Notes under the pieces: generated by a model
The model's input: the letters and a program-made list of their open reading frames with translations, nothing else
What the model was told of the DNA's origin: nothing
Database searches by the model: none
Shown here: positions 9,154 through 16,462 of the stretch, one piece after another
Position numbering within the stretch: the first letter of the stretch is position 1
Layout of the letters: the number at the start of each line of letters is the position of its first letter
Assembly (NCBI GenBank): GCA_002307035.1
Contig: DBTL01000013.1
Span: forward strand, 3,576 to 33,489
Direction: 5' to 3'
Origin: Bacteroides sp. UBA1317
Lineage (GTDB): Bacteria; Bacteroidota; Bacteroidia; Bacteroidales; Bacteroidaceae
DNA length: 29,914 nucleotides
Made by a program: the position numbers and the translations under genes

Positions 9154-10605
9154 ATGATAATGCATGAAATAGGAAAGAAAGTAAATAAATTACTCCTCTT
9201 GTTCTTTCTTGGATTTAGTTTGAATCTGACGGCTCAGGTGAACATCATCTCTGGGAAAGTATTCTGTCGGGGAAAAGGTTTGCAAGGAGTTACCGTAAGT
9301 GATGGCTGTCACTGCGTGTCAACAGATAAGACTGGTGGGTATAAAATACCTATATGCGGAGATAGCCGATTTGTATATATATCTACTCCTTCGGGCTATA
9401 CTGTGGGTACACAAAATACAATTCCGCAATTTTATAAAGAACTTGATCCTACCAAACAACAAAATTACGATTTTGAATTGCAGACAAACTCAAAGGATGA
9501 AACAAGTCATATTTTTATTGTTCAGGCAGATGTGCAGCTCACATCAAAAGAAGAACTGGAGAGTTATAAGGCCGTTTTGGCTGACTGTAGGCAATTTCTG
9601 AATAATCACTCTAATAATGATGTGTTCGGAGTAGATTGTGGAGACATTGTTGGTGATTCTCCATCACTCTACCCTGATTATATTAAAGCGTCAAATACTT
9701 TAAATATTCCTATCTACAGAGCAATAGGTAATCATGATATGGATTATTATGGGCGATCTTTTGAAACCTCATATAAAACGTTCGAAGGATATTTTGGTCC
9801 CACTTGCTATTCTTTTAATAAAGGGCAGGCGCATTATGTGGTTATCAATAATAACTTTTATATTGGTCGTGACTATTTCTATATGGGGTATGTGAATGAG
9901 AAGACACTTTCTTGGTTAGAAGAAGATCTTTCTTCTATTCCAAAAGGCTCTCTGGTCTTTTTGATGATGCACATACCCTCTCGTTTGCAGGATAAGCAAG
10001 AGCCGTTTCAATATAATTATAGTATGATAGCAGACCAGACGGTAAATGCGGAAGCTTTGCATGCTCTCTTGAGACCGTATAACGCCCATATTATAAGTGG
10101 GCATATGCATTATAATCTCAACCTTATTTATAGTGATAGTTTGATGGAGCACAATACTGCGGCTGTGTGTGGCACATGGTGGCGAGCTGATGTTTGTTTG
10201 GATGGAACTCCTCGTGGATATGGCGTTTATGAAGTTTCAGGTAATAAAGTAAAGTGGTATTATAAAGGTTCCGGTTTTCCTAAAGAACATCAGTTTCGGG
10301 CATATGCAGCCGGAAGTTCGGATGAGTATCCTGATGATATTGTCGTAAATGTCTGGAACTGGGATGGACGTTGGAAAGTCCAGTGGTTGGAAGATGGCAA
10401 GTTGATGGGAGAAATGATACGGTATACAGGCTTTGATCCATATGCCAAGAAACTTTGTTCGGATAAACAAAAGATGGTTTATGATTGGATATCTCCGGTT
10501 CCTACCGGACACTTATTTCATGCAACGCCTCATAATGAACATGCGAAAATTGAAATTAAGGTTACAGACCGTTTTGGAAATGTATATGCTCAGGCACTAA
10601 ACTAA
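9154..10605 (+). CDS. Secreted calcineurin-like metallophosphoesterase (MetallophosN / MetallophosC architecture)
   Basis: The product is 483 residues; an alternative in-frame ATG lies at 9160. A signal peptide ends LTAQ. An N-terminal beta domain (about 29-110, with GLQGVTVSDG) precedes the phosphoesterase core. Metal motifs are D126-V-Q128, G163-D164, GNHD (192-195), H273 in MMHIP and GHMH (316-319). The first motif is DxQ where many family members have DxH. A C-terminal beta domain follows from about residue 350. It would hydrolyse a phosphate mono- or diester in the periplasm or at the surface, possibly on a phosphorylated glycan or a glycan breakdown product. The gene sits 10 bases after the ARH-like gene and 15 before the acetylesterase gene. 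Confidence 0.85.
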   Translation: MIMHEIGKKVNKLLLLFFLGFSLNLTAQVNIISGKVFCRGKGLQGVTVSDGCHCVSTDKTGGYKIPICGDSRFVYISTPSGYTVGTQNTIPQFYKELDPTKQQNYDFELQTNSKDETSHIFIVQADVQLTSKEELESYKAVLADCRQFLNNHSNNDVFGVDCGDIVGDSPSLYPDYIKASNTLNIPIYRAIGNHDMDYYGRSFETSYKTFEGYFGPTCYSFNKGQAHYVVINNNFYIGRDYFYMGYVNEKTLSWLEEDLSSIPKGSLVFLMMHIPSRLQDKQEPFQYNYSMIADQTVNAEALHALLRPYNAHIISGHMHYNLNLIYSDSLMEHNTAAVCGTWWRADVCLDGTPRGYGVYEVSGNKVKWYYKGSGFPKEHQFRAYAAGSSDEYPDDIVVNVWNWDGRWKVQWLEDGKLMGEMIRYTGFDPYAKKLCSDKQKMVYDWISPVPTGHLFHATPHNEHAKIEIKVTDRFGNVYAQALN

Positions 10606-10620
10606 ATAGAGAATCCGAAA

Positions 10621-12042
10621 ATGAATAAAAGTTATTGCTTACTGATTGCTTGTTGCCTTCTTCTTGTTAAAGTGCAGGCTAAGATTACATTGTCTTCTAT
10701 TTTGGGAGATAATATGGTGTTGCAACAAAACTCAAAACTTCATGTTACAGGCAAGGCTACTCCAGCCAAGTTCGTATCTGTAGTTGCTTCTTGGAGTGCA
10801 GAGAAACTTCAAACGAAGAGTACCAAAAACGGAGATTGGGAGATAATATTGCCTACACCTGCTGCTGGAGGCCCTTATACTCTAACCTTCTCGGATGGTG
10901 AGAAACTTGTATTAAAGAACATTCTGATTGGCGAAGTTTGGTTTTGTTCGGGTCAATCTAATATGGAGATGCCGGTAAAAGGTTTTCGAGGCCAACCGGT
11001 GTATGGGTCTCAACAGTATATTGTTTCGTCAGATGAAGAGCGTCCACTTCGCTTATTTACAGTACAGAATTCATGGAGTACTATACCGAAATCCGACGGC
11101 ATAGTTGGGCATTGGTCGCAATCGTCTTCAAAGGAAGTTGCTGACTTTAGCGCAACGGCTTATTTTTTCGGTGAGTTACTACAAAAAACATTGAAAATTC
11201 CTGTTGGCTTGATAAATTGTTCGTGGAGTGCTTCTAAGATAGAAGCATGGATGGACAAAGAAACATTGTCTCGTCTTCCTGAAGTTGAATTGCCTGATGT
11301 GAATCAGACGGAATTTGGTTGGCCGGCCGGTACTCCTACTTTATTATGGAATGCAATGGTGAGTCCATGGAAGGGTTTTCCTGTGAAAGGCGTCATTTGG
11401 TATCAGGGAGAGGCTAACAGTCCTGCACCGGATTTATATAAAAAGTTATTTCCCGCTATGGTGGCACAGTGGAGACAATTCTTTGAACTTCTGGATATGC
11501 CTTTTTATTATGTGCAGATAGCTCCTTGGCAATCAGAAGGAAAAGAGAAACTCGATTGGGCTTTGTTTCGGCAATGCCAGCTAGAATTGATGCATGAGGT
11601 GCCTAACGTAGGAATGGTTACTACTACCGATGTGGGCAGTGAAACATTTATTCATCCTCCTTACAAAATTAAAGTTGGGCAACGATTGGCATACTGGGCT
11701 CTGGCGAAAACTTACGGGAAACAAGGATTTCAATATTCAGGACCGATCTATCGAAGTTGTAAGTTGAATGCTCAAGTAGTTGAGGTAACTTTTGATTATG
11801 GAGAAGATGGTTTGATCCCTGAGAACCAGAAGTTAAAGGGCTTTGAACTTGCGGGAGCAGATGGAAAATTTCTTCCCGCACAGGCTGAGATTATTGGAGG
11901 CTCATCTACAGTAAAGGTATGGAACGATTCAATCAAAGAGCCTGTAGAAGTGCGTTATTGCTTTCGCAACTACCTTGAGGGAGACTTGTTCAATAATGCT
12001 GAGATTCCAGCTTCACCTTTTCGGGCGATGATAGAAAAATAA
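10621..12042 (+). CDS. Sialate O-acetylesterase-type (SASA family) carbohydrate esterase
   Basis: The product is 473 residues with a signal peptide ending KVQA|K. The SGNH-like esterase signature is clear: GEVWFCSGQSNMEMP, with nucleophile Ser113, then WYQGEAN (260-266), then DVGSETFIHPPYKIKVGQRLA with the catalytic His345. A beta domain precedes the esterase core (TLSSILGDNMVLQQ). The family removes O-acetyl groups from sialic acids, and relatives deacetylate xylan and other sugars, so the acceptor here remains open. The epimerase at the start of the window is consistent with sialic acid or HexNAc metabolism. It is probably periplasmic and cotranscribed with both neighbours. Confidence 0.9.
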   Translation: MNKSYCLLIACCLLLVKVQAKITLSSILGDNMVLQQNSKLHVTGKATPAKFVSVVASWSAEKLQTKSTKNGDWEIILPTPAAGGPYTLTFSDGEKLVLKNILIGEVWFCSGQSNMEMPVKGFRGQPVYGSQQYIVSSDEERPLRLFTVQNSWSTIPKSDGIVGHWSQSSSKEVADFSATAYFFGELLQKTLKIPVGLINCSWSASKIEAWMDKETLSRLPEVELPDVNQTEFGWPAGTPTLLWNAMVSPWKGFPVKGVIWYQGEANSPAPDLYKKLFPAMVAQWRQFFELLDMPFYYVQIAPWQSEGKEKLDWALFRQCQLELMHEVPNVGMVTTTDVGSETFIHPPYKIKVGQRLAYWALAKTYGKQGFQYSGPIYRSCKLNAQVVEVTFDYGEDGLIPENQKLKGFELAGADGKFLPAQAEIIGGSSTVKVWNDSIKEPVEVRYCFRNYLEGDLFNNAEIPASPFRAMIEK

Positions 12043-12067
12043 TGTGTTTACTTATAAAATTAATGAA

Positions 12068-13396
12068 ATGAAGAAACTAAGAATAGCTTTAAGCGTTTGT
12101 GCGGCTTTATTAATTGTAACTTGCGCACATAGTAGTACAGTAAAAAGCCATATAAAGGGGAAACCCGCTCTGATGTGGATTGATGCTGAGGCTAATTTTG
12201 CCAGGTTCAGCCATCCGGATTCTATTGATTATTATTTAAAGAAAATCAAATCTTTAGGATTTACTCATGCAGTGGTCGATGTACGTCCCATTACTGGTGA
12301 AGTGTTGTATGAGAGTGTTTATGCTCCTCGCATGGAAGAATGGAAGGGATATAAAAGGAGTAAATTTGATTATTTAGGCTATTTCATTAAGAAGGGGCAT
12401 GAGCTAGGTTTGGAAATACATGCTTCCCTAAATATCTTTTCTGCCGGTCACAATTATTTTGATCGCGGGCAAGTATATAACGGGCATCCTGAATGGGCTT
12501 CCATGGTGTATACTCCCGATAAAGGAATTATCTCCATAATGAATGAAAAGCAAAAGTATGCTGCAATGATTAATCCACTAAACGCAGATTTTCGCACTCA
12601 TATCTTGAATGTGTTGAAAGAGCTTGTTACTAAATATCCAGATCTCGACGGCTTGATGTTAGACAGGGTACGCTATGATGGCATAACGGCTGATTTCTCT
12701 CCTTTATCTCGTTCTAAGTTTGAAGAATATATCGGTCATAAATTGGCAAACTTTCCGGAAGATATTTATAAATGGGAGAAAGACGCAAGTGGCAAGTATA
12801 ACATTGCTCGTGGCCCTTATTTCCTAAAATGGATAGAATGGCGAACTAAAAATATTACTGACTTCATGGCTATAGCGCGTAAAGAAGTAAAATCTGTCAA
12901 TCCTAAGATTTCTTTTGGTACTTATACGGGAGCTTGGTATCCTTCCTATTATGAAGTTGGCGTTAATTTTGCCAGTAAAAACTATGATCCGAGTAAGGAT
13001 TTTGATTGGGCGACAGCTGACTATCAAAAATACGGCTATGCAGAGTTGATGGACATATATGCAACGGGTAATTATTATACTGATATATCTATTGATGATT
13101 ATAAAAAAGCCAACCGAAGTGTGTGGAACGAGACTGACAGTCAGGCACAATCGGGTACTTGGTATTGTGTGGAGGGTTCTTGCACTCATCTTCGCACTAT
13201 CCTAAAGAAGAATAAATTCATGGGGGGCGTTTTAGTTGATCAATTTTATAATAACCCTGATAAGTTGGTTGAGAGTATCAAAATGAACCTGTCTAAATCC
13301 GATGGATTAATGGTGTTTGATATTGTACACATCATAGATAAGAACCTTTGGTCTCAAGTGGAAGAAGGAATGAGAGAAGGTGGATCAATTTATTAA
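12068..13396 (+). CDS. Family-10-like glycoside hydrolase (GHL10-type barrel), exported
   Basis: The product is 442 residues. The frame is open from a GTG at 12044, but the ATG at 12068 gives a proper leader (MKKLRIALSV and a hydrophobic core). The leader ends IVTCAHSS, a weak lipobox-like site. The barrel begins PALMWIDAEANF, continues through VVDVRP and HASLNIF, and contains GLMLDRVRYDGITADFS (196-211), which resembles the GHL10 signature with D199 and D204 as candidate active-site residues. Late barrel motifs include MGGVLVDQFYNNP. It is expected to act on glycan in the periplasm or at a membrane. No specific substrate can be assigned. Confidence 0.72.
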   Translation: MKKLRIALSVCAALLIVTCAHSSTVKSHIKGKPALMWIDAEANFARFSHPDSIDYYLKKIKSLGFTHAVVDVRPITGEVLYESVYAPRMEEWKGYKRSKFDYLGYFIKKGHELGLEIHASLNIFSAGHNYFDRGQVYNGHPEWASMVYTPDKGIISIMNEKQKYAAMINPLNADFRTHILNVLKELVTKYPDLDGLMLDRVRYDGITADFSPLSRSKFEEYIGHKLANFPEDIYKWEKDASGKYNIARGPYFLKWIEWRTKNITDFMAIARKEVKSVNPKISFGTYTGAWYPSYYEVGVNFASKNYDPSKDFDWATADYQKYGYAELMDIYATGNYYTDISIDDYKKANRSVWNETDSQAQSGTWYCVEGSCTHLRTILKKNKFMGGVLVDQFYNNPDKLVESIKMNLSKSDGLMVFDIVHIIDKNLWSQVEEGMREGGSIY

Positions 13397-13430
13397 CTTA
13401 ACACAGATTAATCAAAAAAAAATACATCTT

Positions 13431-14831
13431 ATGAATAATCGTGCGTTCTCCTTAGATGCGTTGCGTGGTTATGCCATTGCAACCATGATTCTTTCTGCTA
13501 CCATTTGTGAGGGAATATTACCCGGATGGATGTATCATGCTCAGGTACCTCCTCCCGATCATGTTTTTGATCCTTCCAGATACGGAATAACTTGGGTCGA
13601 TCTCATCTTTCCGTTTTTCTTATTCGCTATGGGAGCTGCCTTCCCATTCTCTATAGGAAGTAAGCATAATAAAGGAACAGGGACATTGAATCTTGTTATT
13701 CATAGTTTACTGCGGGGAGTGAAGCTAACGTTCTTTGCTATATTCATTCAACAGATGTATGTTTGGGGATCCTCATCCCCCCAAGATGCCCTAACCTCTT
13801 TGTGTATGCTGGCAGTCTTTATTTTGTTGAATTGCATGTTTGTACGTTTCCCATGGGAGATGCCTAGATGGATGCATGTTGCCTTGGAGATTGTAGCTTA
13901 TGTTGTTGGTACGATTATGATGATTACTGTCTCATCTTCCGATGGACACTCTTTTGACCCGATGCATAGCGATATCATCATTCTAATATTAGCTAATATG
14001 GCTATTTTCGGTTCGTTAGCATATCTGTTCACGTTGCATAATCGGTGGGTGCGCATTGCTATACTTCCTTTTATTATGGGCATTCTACTAAGTAGTTCGA
14101 CCGAAGGTTCATGGGCGCAGGCAGTGATGGGGTATTCACCCGCTTCTTGGATGTATCAATTTACCTATCTGAAATATTTGTTTATCGTTATTCCCGGTTC
14201 CATTGCCGGAGAATACCTATATGACTGGATTAAGACGAGGACTTCAGAGGATTCAGTATGTAACCAAGATAAAAAACTTCCGTTTATACTGTTTATTAGC
14301 ATAGGGATAATTGTACTCAATGTGTATGCGCTTTATATGAGATACCTCGTGTTCAATCTTGTAGGAACGGTTACACTATTGGGACTGCTTTGGTATCTGT
14401 TAAAAGGAGTGGGTACTAATATCTCTTTTTGGCGCAAGCTTTTTGTTGCAGGTGCTTATCTGTTAATTTTAGGTCTTTTCTTTGAAGCTTTTGAGGGGGG
14501 GATTCGCAAAGATTATTCTACTTACAGCTACTATTTTGTAACATCAGGGCTGGCTTTTATAGCGATGATTGCTCTTTCTATCATGAGTGATATTTATCGT
14601 TGGAAAAAGTTGACTTTACCTTTCGAGATGGTTGGGCAAAATCCGATGGTAGCTTATGTAGCTGCTAATTTAGTGGTTATGCCAACTCTGCATTTGCTTG
14701 GCATAGCAGATTACCTCTCGTTCTTTTATCAGAATGCATGGTTGGGTTTTCTGAGAGGAGTCATTATCACTATGCTTGCAATGCTTGTTGCCATGTTCTT
14801 CACAAAAATAAAATGGTTCTGGCGCACTTAA
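13431..14831 (+). CDS. Second HGSNAT-like membrane acyltransferase (DUF5009 type)
   Basis: The product is 466 residues with many membrane helices. The frame extends upstream to a GTG at 13380 inside the previous gene, but the ATG at 13431 gives the expected family N-terminus FSLDALRGYAIATM. The signature WMYHAQVPPPDHVFDP, then GITWVDLIFPFFLFAMGAAFPF, marks the DUF5009 branch. His36 (MYHAQ) aligns with the His of HGSNAT. The Asn of the first copy (IIVN) is replaced here by a Ser/Ala segment, so the two copies are not simple duplicates. A GQNPMVAYVAANLV motif near the end matches GRNPLFIYVLAEL in the first copy. This is the last gene of the cluster. It may acylate a different sugar from the first copy. 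Confidence 0.82.
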   Translation: MNNRAFSLDALRGYAIATMILSATICEGILPGWMYHAQVPPPDHVFDPSRYGITWVDLIFPFFLFAMGAAFPFSIGSKHNKGTGTLNLVIHSLLRGVKLTFFAIFIQQMYVWGSSSPQDALTSLCMLAVFILLNCMFVRFPWEMPRWMHVALEIVAYVVGTIMMITVSSSDGHSFDPMHSDIIILILANMAIFGSLAYLFTLHNRWVRIAILPFIMGILLSSSTEGSWAQAVMGYSPASWMYQFTYLKYLFIVIPGSIAGEYLYDWIKTRTSEDSVCNQDKKLPFILFISIGIIVLNVYALYMRYLVFNLVGTVTLLGLLWYLLKGVGTNISFWRKLFVAGAYLLILGLFFEAFEGGIRKDYSTYSYYFVTSGLAFIAMIALSIMSDIYRWKKLTLPFEMVGQNPMVAYVAANLVVMPTLHLLGIADYLSFFYQNAWLGFLRGVIITMLAMLVAMFFTKIKWFWRT

Positions 14832-14972
14832 TTTGTTTCAATGAGTAATGAACTGATATTCAATGTGCTTATCTCTTTTTGTTGTTAATTGTAACTCGAC
14901 ACCTGCTCCTACTAGATTATCGTATTTATTTGTTCTGATTACATCTTTTATTCCGTTATAACATAAAAAACG

Positions 14973-14988
14973 CAAAGATTGATCTTTG
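14973..14988. promoter_or_regulatory. 16-bp palindrome over the -33 region of the gltD-like gene
   Basis: CAAAGAT-TG-ATCTTTG is a perfect 7-bp inverted repeat with a two-base centre. It overlaps the TTG (14979-14981) that would be the -33 element of the adjacent promoter, a typical position for an operator bound by a dimeric regulator. It may also be chance in AT-rich DNA. Confidence 0.4.
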
Positions 14989-15011
14989 TAAGCCATAATG
15001 TCGTATATTTG
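14979..15011 (+). promoter_or_regulatory. Bacteroides-type promoter of the gltD-like gene
   Basis: TATATTTG (15004-15011) matches the TAnnTTTG -7 box exactly, and TTG at 14979-14981 is centred about 27 bases upstream, the expected -33 distance. Transcription would begin near 15015-15018. The promoter overlaps the most upstream ATG (14998), so that codon would not be on the message; translation should begin at 15037. Confidence 0.6.
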
Positions 15012-15036
15012 CAATCTCAACATAGCAAAATGGAGT

Positions 15037-16362
15037 ATGTATAATGAATTAAATGAAACAAAAGCCTCTCCGTTTCAAGAGGTAAATATCGGTTATACCA
15101 CAAAGGAAGCGATTAATGAAGCTAAAAGATGTCTGAACTGTAAGAATCCTTTGTGTGTGCAAGGTTGCCCTATAGAGCATAACATACCTGGATTTATTAA
15201 TCAGTTGTCTATGGGTAATATTGGTGCCGCAATGCAGATAGTCAATGAAAAGAGTAACTTACCGGCTATATGCGGTAGGGTGTGCCCGCATGAAAAACAA
15301 TGTCAAGGGCATTGTATCCTGAATAAGAAGGGAAACCCTGTAAATGTAGGTAAGTTGGAACGCTTTATTGCTGATTTTGACAGCAATATGCTTTTAATTA
15401 AGGAGAAGCTGGCACCTAAGAATAGGGGCAAGGTGGCTGTAATCGGTTCGGGGCCTGCCGGACTGACTGTTGCCGGTGATCTGGCTCGTCAGGGATTTAA
15501 TGTGGTGGTGTTTGAATGGCAGAAGGAACCGGGAGGAGTCTTAATGTACGGGATCCCGGAATATCGCTTGCCGAAAGAAATAGTGAGGCGTGAGGTCAAA
15601 AAGATAGAAGCTCTGGGCGTCACTTTCATTAATGATTGTCGGGTCGGAGATCAGATAACGGTAGATGCCATGTTGGAACGAGAATTTGATGCGGTCTTTA
15701 TAGGATCAGGTACGTCTGTGCCTAAAACCTTGACTGTTCCTGGTATTACTTTATATCGAGTATTGCAATCTTCCTATTTTCTTCGTATGGTTAGTTTGTA
15801 TAATAGCGGTGGAATTAATCGCGCTGCTGTACCTCTTATAGAGGGGGAAGATGTGGCAGTGATTGGTGCCGGAAACGTAGCGATGGATACGGCACGTACT
15901 GCAATTAGGATGGGGGCAAAAAAGGTAAATGTCATTTATCATCGGACGATAGAGGAAATGCCTGCTTTGCAGACAGAATATAACGAGGCGGTGGAAGAAG
16001 GCGTGAATTTTCTATGGGAAACAAATACGTTGGAATTTGTTGGAGAAAATAATACATTGAAAGCTATCAGAGTAGAAGATCCTGAGGGTGAGAAACTAAT
16101 TCCGATGAATCGTGTACTGATAGCTGTTGGTTCAAAACCTGCTGATAGGATTGTTTCGACTTCTTTAGGTATTGAAGTGAATGAAGTCGGTTATGTGATT
16201 ACAAAAGATTTACCTTATGGCATGACGACTCGTAAAGGGGTATTTGCCGGAGGAGATGTGGTGCATACTCCACAAACGGTTGTCCTTGCGATGAAAGAAG
16301 CAAAGATGGTGGCTAAGGGTATTGCACAATATGTGGACGCTGTTAAACTGTTGAGCGAATAG
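15037..16362 (+). CDS. gltD: GltD-like NADPH-dependent oxidoreductase (glutamate synthase small-subunit family)
   Basis: From the ATG at 15037 the product is 441 residues; the ATG at 14998 would add 13, but the promoter overlaps it. The N-terminal Fe-S domain has two Cys clusters: C32, C35, C40, C44 and C79, C83, C89, C93 (CLNCKNPLCVQGCP and CGRVCPHEKQC). An FAD-binding AVIGSGPAG (135-142) and an NADPH-binding VAVIGAGNVAMDTA follow, and the family C-terminus GVFAGGDVVHTPQTVV is present. In glutamate synthase this subunit passes NADPH electrons to GltB. No gltB is adjacent, so it may pair in trans, or act as a ferredoxin-NADP-type or sulfide-dehydrogenase-type subunit, which share this fold. 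The family is certain; the partner is not. Confidence 0.85.
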   Translation: MYNELNETKASPFQEVNIGYTTKEAINEAKRCLNCKNPLCVQGCPIEHNIPGFINQLSMGNIGAAMQIVNEKSNLPAICGRVCPHEKQCQGHCILNKKGNPVNVGKLERFIADFDSNMLLIKEKLAPKNRGKVAVIGSGPAGLTVAGDLARQGFNVVVFEWQKEPGGVLMYGIPEYRLPKEIVRREVKKIEALGVTFINDCRVGDQITVDAMLEREFDAVFIGSGTSVPKTLTVPGITLYRVLQSSYFLRMVSLYNSGGINRAAVPLIEGEDVAVIGAGNVAMDTARTAIRMGAKKVNVIYHRTIEEMPALQTEYNEAVEEGVNFLWETNTLEFVGENNTLKAIRVEDPEGEKLIPMNRVLIAVGSKPADRIVSTSLGIEVNEVGYVITKDLPYGMTTRKGVFAGGDVVHTPQTVVLAMKEAKMVAKGIAQYVDAVKLLSE

Positions 16363-16403
16363 TTTCTTTGCATAATAATATGCTGCTCTTTATTGAAAAT
16401 TAG

Positions 16404-16441
16404 AAAAGCCAACTAATCCATTGTAGATTAGTTGGCTTTTT
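16404..16441. terminator. Bidirectional intrinsic terminator between convergent genes
   Basis: A perfect 15-bp stem (16404-16418 with 16426-16440) has a 7-nt loop. The right arm ends in a T run (16437-16441) for the gltD-like gene. The left arm's AAAA gives a U run for the minus-strand operon ending at 16463. Confidence 0.92.
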
Positions 16442-16462
16442 CTACTTGTAGTACTATAATCT

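Noticed and set aside
12824..13189. 121-residue minus-strand open frame inside the GHL10-like gene
   Set aside because: It lies wholly within a well-supported gene, has no recognisable domain and is a typical opposite-strand shadow. The same applies to other antisense frames such as 8170-8526, 24045-24413, 25428-25781 and 26921-27295.
13380..13430. GTG start of the second acyltransferase gene within the previous gene
   Set aside because: The added residues are polar and not part of the family. The ATG at 13431 gives the conserved N-terminus.
14838..15023. 61-residue minus-strand open frame in the gap before the gltD-like gene
   Set aside because: It has no family resemblance, overlaps the promoter and the start of the gltD-like gene, and its translation is of low-complexity character without a convincing start.
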